A stretch of 64,000 bases of DNA from the NCBI RefSeq assembly GCF_029852145.1, contig NC_079971.1, forward strand, positions 14,720,667 through 14,784,666, in the 5' to 3' direction. This DNA comes from Microplitis mediator. Its lineage: Eukaryota > Arthropoda > Insecta > Hymenoptera > Braconidae. This document shows positions 47,585 to 60,229 of the stretch, one piece after another. Position 1 is the stretch's first letter. Each line of letters opens with the position of its first letter. The position numbers were made by a program, and so were the translations under genes. The notes beneath the pieces are model-generated. The model was not told where the DNA came from. It saw nothing but the letters and a program-made list of their open reading frames with translations, and made no database searches.

Positions 47585-48320
47585 TCAGTCAAGACCCAAT
47601 TCGCTACCACCTGAGAACGCCGAGCCTCACCAATAGGTCGGCAGCACCTTCGCTATTTGAACTTACGCGCGAAATCTTGGCCAATGGGGAAATTCCATCA
47701 TTTGAATAATTAGTTCCAACTTTGAATAAAAGAGTTGCGACATGAAACGCACTCATTGGCTCAAGATTTCTACAAGCTACGTGGATTTTCGCTATTGGCT
47801 GAAATTTCGTCAGCGTCGGCTATTAATTTTCTGATTGGTCTACCGCTCTGACGTCATAAAGAAACCGTTGTGAGCTTTCACTTTACAACGTTTCCTCATT
47901 AATTCACAACGTGCTCTTAAAAAGTTCACCTCGTGTTCTAAAACCGCTTCTCTGTTATAAAAGTTTTCCTGTGCTATTCAACTAAATCTTGTGCTGAATC
48001 ATATTCAATACTTAGTCAGTATATCAAGGCTGCTATTTATTGGATATAAATAAATTGTCATCCGCTCTTAATTAATTACTTAAAGTAATTTCCGAGTTTA
48101 ACCGCTTCTATTACCACGTGTTGCGTTTATACGTACTTATTGTGTTGCATTCGCTCTCACGTACATTGTTTAAGTCGCATTCGCTATACAGTATTCTTAC
48201 CATTTAAGTGTATAAATATAAATAAATAGTTAAGTTATTTATTCTAAAAGTGTGTTAATTTTATTTATTGAATTCACCACACCTACACCAGAATCCCACA
48301 GAGCACTCGCTCATTTTACA
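47582..48320. mobile_element. Solo LTR, 739 bp, in (TA)n
   Basis: It begins TGTTCAGTC and ends TCATTTTACA (TG..CA), with a 5-bp direct repeat ATATG on both sides (47577-47581 and 48321-48325). Inside are an AATAAA-type signal near 48220 and no ORF. This is what recombination between the two LTRs of a Ty3- or BEL-type retrotransposon leaves behind. Confidence 0.75.
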
Positions 48321-48344
48321 ATATGTATATATATATATATATAT

Positions 48345-49481
<1,137 letters not shown>

Positions 49482-49492
49482 AACATACATAT

Positions 49493-51367
49493 TATAACGC
49501 AAAAACTATACGCTAATTTTTGCGCTACAACTTCGTTCTCTGCCTTTAGCCTCTAGTCTCAATACAAATAAGGCGCCAGGTAATTTTTATCACTGGAATC
49601 ACCAAACCAGTAAATCATGAAAATTAGATAATTTTTGAGCTGTGGAATTATCTCATAAACCACACATAAATGAAACCTGGATATTTTTTAATCTGTGGAA
49701 TTATCACCAAAACCACGCAGAAATGAAATTAAAGATAAAACTAAAATGCTCAGTACTTATAAGCAAAACAAAACAGAGACTAGAAAACTAAAAAACAGAG
49801 TTACGGTATGCTATGGTGTTGCTCAGTGTGTAGGTTTACAGAGAGGGAGTGGTCCAGGTTAAATCATTCTAAACTCGTGCAATTTATCAGCGGATTCGCA
49901 ATTTTTATTTAACAATAAACAAAATACTGGAACATAATACAAATAATCTTACTCTATAACAAAATACTGAATCGGAAAAATACAACAAATAGATAAATCT
50001 GGCCGGACGGCAACTTGGCATCTACATGATGCGCGTCAAAACCTTATAACTAAATTACTTAAAATAATTGAGTAACTAGAGCCAACCGATTCTTAAATAG
50101 TATTCGGTGAACTAGAACAATAATCATAAAGTCGTTACCCTAGATATTTCCTTCAGCAAAATCGTACGACTAACGTACGCGGGTCTCATTTTGACGTTAA
50201 TTAGGCAATAATTAACTTACTGACTAACATATTCCTTACAATCGTTTACAAAAATAATATAAACAAACAATTCGTGAACGCAATTCTAAACTTTAACGAT
50301 TTTTTCATGATCCTCACAGATCTTACATCTTATTTTTAATCAAAACCGTAGCATAATACCTCAAGACTCTAACTCGAACTTGATTAATAATTTATAATAA
50401 TTATTTCATACCTGATTACTGATAAATAAAATATCAAGTAACGTCTCACACTGTTTAAAATAATACTTCTGTTACGATAATTCCAACCTGTAGCTTCCTG
50501 AAGCGTCACTCCTGAACACGCCTGCTCGCTTCGAGCGACCAGAGTCGAATTTCTCGACCGTACTCGCTAAACTAAAAACATTATCGCCCTTTATACCGGC
50601 TCTCTATACTTCGGTCCATAACTCCAACTCGATCTCAAAGACTCAACGGCAATAATTAAGTCGCACTCTATTGAGTATTGATATCCCAATGTGTTTGCTC
50701 TCCTGGACTCGACTTCGGTTGAGATCGCAGACTAAATTCTTAAATCTAAGTGACCAGCGGTTACCCTCAGCAGCACACTGGTCAAAGCTGTCCACTGAGG
50801 CCTACCAACAAAACCCAAAACTACAAAAAATGACCAGAAATAGTGGCTTCCACAGCGATAGTGGTCACTAAACCATCGCTGAGTCCTGCCAATCATCATG
50901 ACAAAAACTGATCTCATATACTTAATCCATAGTCCTTATTTTGGAGCGCTAGCATTTCAGCTAGACCTTCGCACTCCACACGAAAGTCTCAGAGCGTCAG
51001 GCAAGCATCCTGACATCAGATGCAACCAGGTGACAATTACTTGAGCCCCATTCCACGGTTGCTCCGACTTGTCCACATACTCAATACACCAAAAACTGTA
51101 AATCCAAAACTCAAACCCCATCATTTACCAAACTTCAAAAATCTCAAACCATATCCCATAATAATTTTCCATAAATCTGATTCTAATTCTTACTTTTCTT
51201 ATCAAAAACCCATAACTGTAGCCCATAAAAAAAGCTGTATCAAAATCTTAAATTACTGTAAGCTAAATTCTAAGTCTTGAGTTACCATACTCGGTTATGC
51301 CCCAAAATCAGTTGGTGCTTGTGAAGTTAACTGTAATCCAAGCCTCGTACAAAAAAAAAACGTCACA
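49493..51367. repeat. 1.9-kb interspersed repeat, copy 2, in (TA)n
   Basis: Collinear with 9711-11647: TATAACGCAAAAACTA left end, GGCGCCAGGTAATTTTTATC, AGTGTGTAGGTTTA, AAAATCGTACGACTAACGTAC, CGTCACAATATA right end. Copies differ by small indels and substitutions, and there is a partial duplication of the AATCTGTGGAATTATC segment near 49640-49710. No coding potential is visible. In both copies a hammerhead-bearing segment follows downstream. Confidence 0.78.
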
Positions 51368-51626
51368 ATATATAAACTTTTGTATATAATAGCGTAAGAC
51401 TGACGGCAGAGTTCTCTGGGTCTATTTAAAAGTTACATTGGTTTTGGAGCACTTGTAATACTTGAAAATTGGCATATTTCTGTTATTTCTATACTTTTAT
51501 GGTGTACAACAGCTCGTCTAACATTTGGATGCAAGTAGTTTGGATAATATACACTTTTCTTTTCTAGTATAGTGTTCGGCTGAAGCTCGCGAAATGGTTT
51601 TAGCTTGGCGTGTACTAGCGTGAAGC

Positions 51627-51697
51627 GTAGTCTAAGGTGAGAGTACGTTAACATAGCCTTACTGATGAGTCCGTTAATGTACTTAGGACGAAACTAC
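51627..51697 (+). ncRNA. Hammerhead ribozyme
   Basis: All core parts are present: stem III GTAGT/ACTAC (51627-51631/51693-51697), cleavage triplet GTC with C at 51632, stem I TAAGG/CCTTA, core CTGATGA (51662-51668), stem II GTCC/GGAC (51669-51672/51686-51689), core GAA (51690-51692). Helix III is the open end. The stem I loop segment AGTACGTTAAC (51642-51652) pairs with GTTAATGTACT (51673-51683) in the stem II loop with one G-T, a strong loop-loop contact. It lies in the sense strand of the channel intron, so it could cut the pre-mRNA or a transposon transcript after C51632. Confidence 0.9.
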
Positions 51698-51719
51698 TAA
51701 CTATTATTGCACAGGCATA

Positions 51720-53873
51720 TACCTTAAAGTTTTGCTGGTTGACTGAAGAGTCAATGCACATACTCTTAAGAAAATTATGTCACTTTCTGCAGTATATCAT
51801 GGAACTATAAAATATCAAAGATAATTGAAATGAAACATATTCATATCTTCACTACAAACACATTTAATATCAACACTTATAGTACACCTAAATGAGCAAA
51901 TATATCATCAATCCGCTGACAATTCTTTAATGATCAAATTAGTGTGGGGTTTTAGAAATAGTTCTACAATTATTATTACTATTTATGTATTTTCGTATTT
52001 AAGTTTTAATTTTTTGTGTTACGACTGGATTGGGGGTTGTAAATTTAAGGATTAGGATAGGTAATGCCACAAATGTGCGTTTGGCTCACTGTCGCCAGAT
52101 GTTGGTCGGCAGCTAGTTGTAAAAGTAATTTTAAGGACAGAAAAATAAAATTGTCAAGAGTGAATGTTGCGTGGGAATAGAAAATTTTAAGATGGTTGTG
52201 TGCGATTGTTTTGGGATGGGATGATTGTAGTTGTGTGAAGAATACATGTAAGTATGACGGAGCGGGGATGTAAGGCCCAAGTAAACGAATGTATTTAGGA
52301 GTGAGTGTCGAAAGGGACACTTCAAGAGCAGCGTTGATGTAAAGAGGACCTTCTTCGAGTCGACGTATTAAATAAATACTTACAATTATCTTCGATTTGT
52401 GATTCCTTCAGTAAAGAAATAAGCAACATCTAATATCCTTACCTTGTATCCACACCATCCTAGCCGATACTACATTAGTTTCTACGCAAGTTGTCTATAA
52501 TAGTGTTTTTGCTATTTGAAACAAGTGTAAGCCCTACTTCTAACTAATTACCTGACTACCATTTGATATGCGCATTCTTCAAGAAAATAACCTTCATTTG
52601 ATTTGTGAATTAATAACCTGTTGAAAGAAAAGTCTAATTTGGTGATTTTTTTCTCAACAACGTTTTAAATTGTAGAAAACTATAGAATTTTCGAGAAAAT
52701 TCAACTGACAAAGTGACCATTAGGTTAGTTATTTATCCCTATCATTTAATATGTATCTTTTGAAAGATTTGACAATGCCATTAGGCAACTGAATTAAAAG
52801 TTGATTTCTCATTAAAATAATTTGTAACCACATTCATTTACTCTTGGAGAAACATTCCAAAGAGTTCAAACTCTTCGACGAATTCAATCATAATAAATTA
52901 TATTTGTTGATCACTTAGTATCTAAAATTATTCAAAAATTTCAATTTTTTATTTTATATAGAGAAACATGTCTGTGGGAACTAATCAACTAGAAATCAAA
53001 TATCACTTCTCAAGTTACAGTATAAAATCTTAAACGAGATACTCTTCAAATACTTATCGAGTTAAATCAAGCTCAAACAGTATATTTGATATAGACAACG
53101 AAATATGCATTATCTACCAGAAAAATCCTGCTGCTATTAGCGAACGCTGTACAAAAAAAGAACGTTTCTTATCCAGAAGATATTTGCAACAATTCTAAAT
53201 TTGGACTTGTCGATGTTTGACGTTCATTCGTAGTTTATTCTACGAGCTACGAGTAAAGGATCTCTTTATATTTGCCGATTCTCATATCGACAAATGATAA
53301 TTTTTAATATTACGTATTACAGCCTGCATCAGCTTTTAGTTAAGCAGTCAAATGTCGATCCAGATTTAACTTGATGAAATCTTACCATCCAGTTTTTCGT
53401 AATTTTTTAAAATCTCAGATCTAGTTACTTTTAATTCGAATACATCAAAAAGTCGACTTTAAATTAATTTTTACATTATTTTAATTCTTCGTGCATTTAA
53501 TCACAAATTTGTGATACACGAATAAAAGGAATATGTCAAGTCTTAATTACCTGTTGATGATTTTTTGTACATAGTCATGGGAATTCTTTTGGGTAGGTCA
53601 AGTTTGCAACTGATCGAGTTTTTTCTATCAAATGTAGAATAAACTCTGACGCTGTGCTTGGTTTATTAAATTAACCGAAGAGGAAATTAATGTGAATCAA
53701 ATCAAATATAATGATTGGATTGTTATAGCTGCAGGATTTCTTTGGCAGATAATACGTGCTTTTATTAATAATTTAAAAATATAATTTTGAAAATAATTTC
53801 ATTCAAATAACAGAATATACTTTTTCCAAAAGAATACTCAAACCCTTAATGTGACTTGTTCTTTTATTTGCAG
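51720..53873. other. Intron DNA upstream of the domain IV exon
   Basis: Mostly unique-looking AT-rich sequence. Minus-strand ORFs at 52045-52325 show no family I can name. A degenerate second hammerhead-like core (CTGAAGA at 51743, GAAAA near 51770) lies at its start. Confidence 0.45.
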
Positions 53874-54266
53874 AAATATTGACAACTGCTTATTACAAAA
53901 ATTATTCAAAATCAAGATTATATTTGCATAGTGTTGTCACTTCGAAATATTTTGATTTAGCAATCGCTGCTGTAATTGGATTGAATGTTGTTACAATGGC
54001 AATGGAATTTTATATGATGCCAAAAGAGCTTACTTATGCATTGAAAATTTTCAATTACTTTTTCACGGCTGTATTTATTCTTGAATCATTGATGAAGATC
54101 TTAGCACTTGGCATACCTATATACTTCGAAGATAAGTGGAACAAACTAGATGAAGGAATTGTCATTCTTTCAGTCGTTGGAATAATTTTGGAAGAAGTTC
54201 AGTCAAAGATCATTCCTATTAATCCAACAATTATTCGTGTCATGAGGGTTTTGCGAATTGCTCGAG
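53874..54266 (+). CDS. Ca-alpha1T: T-type calcium channel alpha-1: domain IV S1-S4
   Basis: The exon runs from TTTGCAG to CGAG|GTTAG. It takes the leftover A of exon 21416-21608 and leaves one G. It encodes the end of the III-IV linker (YYKNYSKSRLYLH), S1 (FDLAIAAVIGLNVVTMAME), S2 (IFNYFFTAVFILESLMKIL), S3 (KLDEGIVILSVVGIILEE) and the first part of the S4 sensor (NPTIIRVMRVLRIAR). The match to insect Cav3 domain IV is very strong. Its upstream intron is 32.3 kb. Confidence 0.97.
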
Positions 54267-54349
54267 GTTAGTTTTTAGCATTCTATTAATTTTTAATAAT
54301 TTATGATCTATTAATCTAAATGAATAATTTTTTTTTATGTTCTTTGCAG

Positions 54350-54499
54350 TTCTAAAACTTTTGAAAATGGCGAAAGGAATCCGAGCTTTACTGGATACAG
54401 TAATGCAAGCACTACCACAAGTTGGCAATTTAGGCCTTCTTTTTTTTTTGTTATTTTTCATATTCGCTGCACTTGGAGTTGAATTATTTGGTAGATTAG
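54350..54499 (+). CDS. Ca-alpha1T: T-type calcium channel alpha-1: domain IV S4-S5
   Basis: The exon lies between TCTTTGCAG and TTAG|GTAAGT. It encodes VLKLLKMAKGIRALLDTVMQ, the end of S4 and the S4-S5 linker, and S5 (LPQVGNLGLLFFLLFFIFAA, LGVELFGRL). It joins in frame on both sides (phase 1 to phase 1). A foldback element fills most of the following intron. Confidence 0.97.
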
Positions 54500-54519
54500 G
54501 TAAGTCTATTATATGATAA

Positions 54520-55386
54520 TTAGGGTGGGCCGAAAATCCGCTTTTTTTGAATTTTCATTATTAATACCAAAAATATTTTTCTTTGTACAAAAAAAAAAAA
54601 TTTCGGAAAAAAAAAAAAATTTAGGTCGATATCTTAGGCTCGCCAAATCCCGTTAATGTTAGAAATTGTTTAAAATTTTTTTTTCAACTTATTTTGATCG
54701 GAAATTTAATTCTCTACATAAAAAATCTTATAATACAATTACGTAAGATTGAAAGTTACTGAGATAATTGCAATTTTGTTCTAAAAAATATAATTTTGCA
54801 AGATATTATCACTTTTTCAGGGTAAAATATGAATTTTATCATGTAGATTTCATGGAAAATCAAATTTCTTACAAAATTGGTCTTCTGGTAAAAACTTGAA
54901 ACATACAGTTATTCAAAAACTGGCAGTTTTATGTTTAGATAGTCACATTTTTCGTTATTTGGTGGTTTTTACCAAGAATTGCTATTATCTTTATAACTAT
55001 CAACTTTGAATAAATTTTTATTAGGTCTGTTTTGTAGAAAATTGAATTTCCTACGAAATTGTTATGATAAATTTCATTTTTACCCTGAAAAAGTAATAAT
55101 ATCTTGAAAAATTTCTTTTTTTGAAGCAAAATTGCGATTATCTGAGTAACTATCAACTTTACGCAATTTTATTATAGGACCTTTTTTGTAGAGAATTAAA
55201 TTTCCGATCAGAATGTATTGGAAAAAAAATTGTAAACAACTTCTGACTTCAGCGGAATTTGGCGAGCCTAAGATATCGACCTAAAATTTTTTGTGATTTC
55301 CGAAAAATTTTTTTTTTGTACAAGGAAAAATATTGTTGGTATTAATAATGAAAATTTAAAAAAAGCGGATTTTCGGCCCACCCTAA
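54520..55386. mobile_element. Foldback element, family C, in the channel intron
   Basis: The ends are TTAGGGTGGGCCGAAAATCC and the complement finishing GGCCCACCCTAA. The arms are about 400 bp each with roughly 85-90% complementarity by eye. There is no ORF of note. It sits 20 bp after a splice donor and 57 bp before the next acceptor, so almost the whole intron is a hairpin. Confidence 0.85.
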
Positions 55387-55443
55387 TGATTATAATGATA
55401 CGTAGATATTAATATAAATATTTAAACAATTTTTATTAAACAG

Positions 55444-55808
55444 AGTGCAGCTCAAAATTGCCTTGCCAAGGTCTAGGTGAGCACGCCCATTTTAATCATT
55501 TTGGGATGGCATTTTTAACTTTGTTCAGAGTCGCTACTGGCGATAATTGGAATGGAATTATGAAAGACACACTCCGTGAACATTGCGATGATTCGATGGA
55601 CTGTGTTAAAAATTGCTGTGTGAGCACGATAATTGCCCCTTTATTTTTCGTTATTTTTGTCTTGATGGCCCAATTCGTTCTTGTAAATGTTGTGATTGCT
55701 GTACTTATGAAACATTTAGAGGAAAGTCATAAACAGATTAAATATGAACTTGATATCGAAAGAAAGTTGAAAAAGAAAATTGCTACAGATCAAGAAAAGC
55801 TTACATAA
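55444..55808 (+). CDS. Ca-alpha1T: T-type calcium channel alpha-1: domain IV pore, S6 and C-terminus
   Basis: The exon starts after TTAAACAG and ends at TAA 55806-55808. It encodes a Cys-containing turret (ECSSKLPCQGLGEHAHF), the pore helix with the domain IV selectivity Asp in ATGDNWNGIM (codon 55542-55544), S6 (FVIFVLMAQFVLVNVVIAVL) and MKHLEESHKQ followed by a short charged tail. The stop comes only about 30 residues after S6, much shorter than the C-tail expected for Cav3. A retained-intron or alternative-splice form with further exons remains possible, but I see no good candidate downstream. Confidence 0.95.
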
Positions 55809-57810
55809 TCTAGTGAACGAAGCAATACGTAATTGATGTATACCAAGAACTTTTGAGAATTTTAAGAAAATCAAGATTGTTACTTTTTTAATGCTTAATC
55901 ATGTATCGAATTTTTTTTTCGATGACTTAGTTATGTGAGTCACAATTTAATGGTTCATATAATTATCTTGGAACTAGTATTCTAATTCTTTGATCAGAAA
56001 TTTCTTTTTTATTTTAATTTTTTCTCTATCCACTATAGATTTCAATTTGTAAGCACGTGCGGCAAAAGTAAACGTTCCATTTATGTATATTGAAAAATAT
56101 TAAGCTACGTATAAAATTAAAAGTCACTTTACTGACGATTTTCTATCAAAGTAGCAGAAGTCACAAAGTAAAATAAAATGTTAAACACTGTACTTAAGCT
56201 GAAAGGGCACCTAATATTAAATCTTTTCCGAAATTCATTAAACTAGTCAAGTATTTACAATATGTAGTTGGTTGTTAAAAACAAAAATAATATTAATATT
56301 TATTCTCCAGTGGAATCTCAGTGAACTTAGTATTAAGGCTGTGAAATAATAATTTTTTCAGCGAAATATTCCTTGATCCATTTCCTTTTCACAGAAATTG
56401 AATGAATTATAATTAAAAAACAGTTGTTGTAATACTACGCAAGCCTTCTTCATTCACTACTTCCGATTATATCAAAATGACAGAAGCTTTTTTTTTATTT
56501 GCAGTAAGTGATGAGAAGTTTAATTTTATTCAAGTCCTCCTTTAGAAATTAATTATAAAACTAATTAAAACAAGAATCTTTGGTTTTTTACTAGATGTAT
56601 GGTTTTCAGATTGAAAATACTTACTTATTCAACAATTCAATACTCAAGTGATTGAAATAAGAAGCGTGTGGTACTCGAATGGATGTGTGTATGTGTGCTT
56701 GTTTTTTTGGAGCCACATGCTTGTGTACGGGTTTTGGAATATCAGTATTCCTCCTACGAAAATGAATCAGAATTTTTTAAAATATTGTTTCACATTTTTT
56801 TTATTTAGTTTGGAACTATGCAGTCATCCTGATAATGAGACATTATTGTTAAAGAAAATAGCACACATAATGTGTCATAGGTTATTGTATTATATAAGGT
56901 ACGTAACTAATCTGGAGACGTAACAATGTCTAATGCAAGGTACACTTTTAAACATTTATTTGTATTTGAACATGGCGCTGCAGACAATCATGCAATGAAA
57001 TGGCAATATTTAGCCTGGTTGGCATTATTCATCTGAATCTTCTGGAAGTTTACCGCAAAAATGTGAAAATGTTTCACACAATGTGCAATATGTACATTGT
57101 ATTAGACCGTAAAGCCTGATGTTGGTCTTTATATTGGTTACTCAAATTGATGATACTGTATGACATCGTTTAAACACTATAATCCATACAGCATTCCGTT
57201 GAAAATTAATTTATGCTAAAACTACGCCATATTTAAACACTAGGTAGAAAACAAGCAATCCACTCTGATTACGCTGTACTAAACCAATCTTGCACTACAA
57301 TTCGCTTAGGATTCCATTGAATAACGCTAGACACTAAAATTAGGCTCATTATATAGCAAGGTGGCTGAAATGAAAAACAAGTAAATCACTACCATCACAC
57401 TGTGCTATACCATTTTTAGGCTGTATGTACATAAATTTAGAAATGCTTTGTATAGATTGTTACGTTAGGGTTTACGTACAAACTGTATTTGAGGTGTTGA
57501 TATAGCTTCTCGTTAGTCTGACCTTTTGAGCTCCAATTACTTTTGAACAGATGGATTTATCAAATAATGATAAGAGACTTTTTTAATAAGAGAAAATGTC
57601 TTTCATACTCCTCTATACTCAGGAATTTTTTTTGAATTTTTTGAATTGTTCCACCAATTAAAAACTCATTTTTTTCTTAAATTCTTGCGTTTCAACAAAC
57701 TTATATATTTTTTTAGTACAAATAAATACGTGAAAATTTTTTTTATTATGATTTTTTTTCTGAATAAAAATTCAAAATATTTCCCAATGGTATAAAAAAA
57801 TATATAAGTA
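55809..57810. other. Channel 3' UTR and downstream DNA
   Basis: No coding exon is supported. AATAAA-type words occur near 56170, so the transcript may end there. The short ORF at 56648-56923 has no recognisable features. Confidence 0.5.
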
Positions 57811-58967
57811 TTAGGGTGTCCCAAAAAAAACAAATATATTTTTTTTCAACGTCTTATGAGCTCAAAAGTTACTTTATGTTATAAGAAAAATCTTTACCGA
57901 ATTTCTGCCAGATTTCTTTTAAATTGAGCTATCACAAAGGGGGGTCCCCTTTCCCATTTAAAATACACGCGAAAATTTTTCATTTCAGTATTTCGTTATT
58001 AAGACTGAAAAATATGTTTTTTTTAATTCCGCCTTGTATAATTTCGTAGGAAATTAAATTTTCTACAAAAAAGTGTTCAAGCATTATATACGTCAAACGA
58101 ACTGGGACAAAGTTACGGGGCTTTGAAGATCAACAAAAATTTAGTTTTCTCAATGTTAATTTTTTTTTTAATTATTTTTCATTTTTATTCCATCAAAAAA
58201 TTTTTTTTCAAATTTTGACGAGCACATTCTTGTAGAAAATTTAATTTTCTACAAAAAGTATCTGATATCAATATACGTCAAATGAATGAGTAAAAAGTTA
58301 CAGGGCTTGAAATGACAACGAAAAGTTAAGTTTAAAAATATTAAATTTTTGAACTTAACTGTCAACGAAAAAGTGAACGTCATTTTTTGTTGAAATTTAC
58401 AGACCTGTCACTTTTTTCTTATCCATTCGACGTATATAAGATATTAAATATTCGTTGTAGGAAATTGAATTTCCTACAAGAACGTGCTTCTCAAAATGTG
58501 AAAAAAAAATTTTGATACAACAAAAATGAAAAATAATAAAAAATAATTTTACACTGATGAAACTGAATTTTGTTGATCTTTGAAGCCCTGTAATTTTTTC
58601 CCAGTTTGTTTGACGTACATAATGTATAAGCACCTTTTGTAGAGAATTTCATTTCCTATGAAATTATACTAGGCGCGATTGAAAAAAAAAATTTTTTTTC
58701 ATAGTCTTAATAGCAAAAAACTAAAATGAAAAATTTTCGCGTGTATTTTATCGACGGATCAATTGTCGCGGATTAATTGTCGCGGATCAATTGTCCTCGG
58801 ATCATCGGTCGTGTCACCATTTTAAATGGAAAAGGGGACCCCCCTTTGTGATCGCTCATTTTTAAAGATATCTGGCTGAAACTCGGTGACGATTTTTTTT
58901 ATAATATAAAATAACTTTTGAGCCTATAAGACGTTGAAAAAAAAAATATTTGTTTTTTTTGGGACAA
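57811..58967. mobile_element. Foldback element, family D
   Basis: The ends are GGGTGTCCCAAAAAAAACAA and the complement TTGTTTTTTTTGGGACA. The arms are ~530 bp. Shared inner words are CAACGTCTTAT, CTCAAAAGTTA, GGGGACCCCCCTTTGTGAT and ATACACGCGAAAATTTTTC. The right arm carries an extra 68 bp (58751-58818) absent from the left. Confidence 0.83.
58751..58818. mobile_element. 68-bp insertion resembling a MULE end
   Basis: Comparison with the left arm shows the empty site (GTGTATTTTAAATGG). The insert is flanked by ATTTTA on both sides. Read on the minus strand it begins GGTGACACG, as does the right end of the 897-bp MULE, and then repeats GACAATTGATCCGC-like words three times, analogous to the GACAAAATATCC words of the MULEs. 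Confidence 0.65.
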
Positions 58968-59039
58968 GTAGTGGAGCAGGGGAATTTCACCCCCTCGATA
59001 AAACAGATTGTGGGTTCTAGTCCGTGCTAAATTACCGGC

Positions 59040-59225
59040 AGAGGGTAACATGCTGACGGTTAGTAGATATACTGGCGGCCGGTAGGCCCTGTTTTACCAA
59101 CTATCCTCAGATTGGCAGTCGGTAAGCTCGTTTTATCGTCTGTATTGAAATTGCCAGGCGGTCAACTTGGTTTGGGTGCTGATTAGGTTGTGTTGGCAGT
59201 CGGTCAGATCCATTTTACCGACTAA
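59040..59225. repeat. Degenerate ~40-bp tandem repeat
   Basis: Four to five units share TTGGCAGTCGGTnAG and GTTTTACCGAC with divergence. It is relatively GC-rich and not coding. Confidence 0.55.
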
Positions 59226-59869
59226 AACACGCTTTTGAGGTTATTTTTGGATGTTTATTGAACTTATGTACGATAGTGATTGTTTAAAAAAGTAACATAC
59301 ACGCATCTTTTACAAACTAGATCGGGTCATGGGCAGCCTACCAGATTGAAGGTGGTTGTGTAATTCACATCACCCCAGAGCTGGCACTAGCTGCCTGCCA
59401 TCTACAGGTTGTGTTAGTGTGTGTACTTACAAGTGTAGTTATTTCAAGTCTTATATATTGAAACTAAGGTATGGACAAGTACATGCGAGAAGCATGCGAA
59501 GAGGATGCCATCTATCGGATTCAATTACCCCCCCCCCCCTTTTTTTTCTACTGGATGACATCATCGATTGCGTCATCCGACAAGTTTGAGCTTGTTTCCT
59601 AGTTGTAGTGGGGTAGACGAATAATTTCTGAGCTCTTGAGCTCTCAGCACTCAGTCTATGCTGAAAAATCTAAGTGGACAGTCTGTGAAAAGTTTATACT
59701 AAAGTTTTTTATAATACTTATTGTGTTCATTTTTATAAACACGTAAGTCATAATCTTATTATACTTGCACGTTTTGATAAATATTTTGAATATTTATCAA
59801 TGTATTAATTTGCATTATTATTAGCTGATTAATTATTTTTAATCTACCAATCAATTAAATTTTTGTTAT

Positions 59870-60187
59870 AAGGTAGATTTGAAAAAAATTAATGAAATTA
59901 GTAATTTAGAAAACATTTTAACAACCAGAAAGTTTCAAGAATTGGAAGTTGGCAAAATGTACAAAATTACCGAATTAAAAAAAATTCCAACACAGTATGG
60001 ACCTAAAGTCGTTGCTGCTCTCGACAGTGAATTTATAGTCTACTTCCCTACGAGGACGAACAACCGATTAATTACTGATGAAGAGACATTAAAAAATCTC
60101 ACCAACACTGTCGAAGAAGAGCATCTCTATCTGCGATTTCACGGAAGCAAATACTGTAAATTTGAATTTGTTCTTTTGTCAATTTAA
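59870..60187 (+). CDS. Small conserved-looking protein, unknown function
   Basis: An open frame of about 100 residues, with the probable exon start after TTGTTATAAG or an initiating ATG near 59957 (MYKITELKK). The pattern KMYKITELKKIPTQYGPKVV, LDSEFIVYFPTR, then LYLRFHGSKY with alternating hydrophobic strands, resembles short OB-fold-like proteins common in insect genomes, often linked to mobile elements. That resemblance is from memory and is weak. An AATAAA-type signal follows at 60207-60221. A donor-like CACGTAAGT at 59740 could join an upstream non-coding exon. Composition is clearly coding-like, unlike the neighbours. Confidence 0.6.
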   Translation, partial: KVDLKKINEISNLENILTTRKFQELEVGKMYKITELKKIPTQYGPKVVAALDSEFIVYFPTRTNNRLITDEETLKNLTNTVEEEHLYLRFHGSKYCKFEFVLLSI

Positions 60188-60229
60188 TTGTAGTTTTTTA
60201 TTTTATAATAAAAAAATAAAATTTGAAAT

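Noticed and set aside
52045..52325. Minus-strand ORFs in the last large intron
   Set aside because: Two overlapping frames without motifs, splice context or repeat relation; chance ORFs are likelier.
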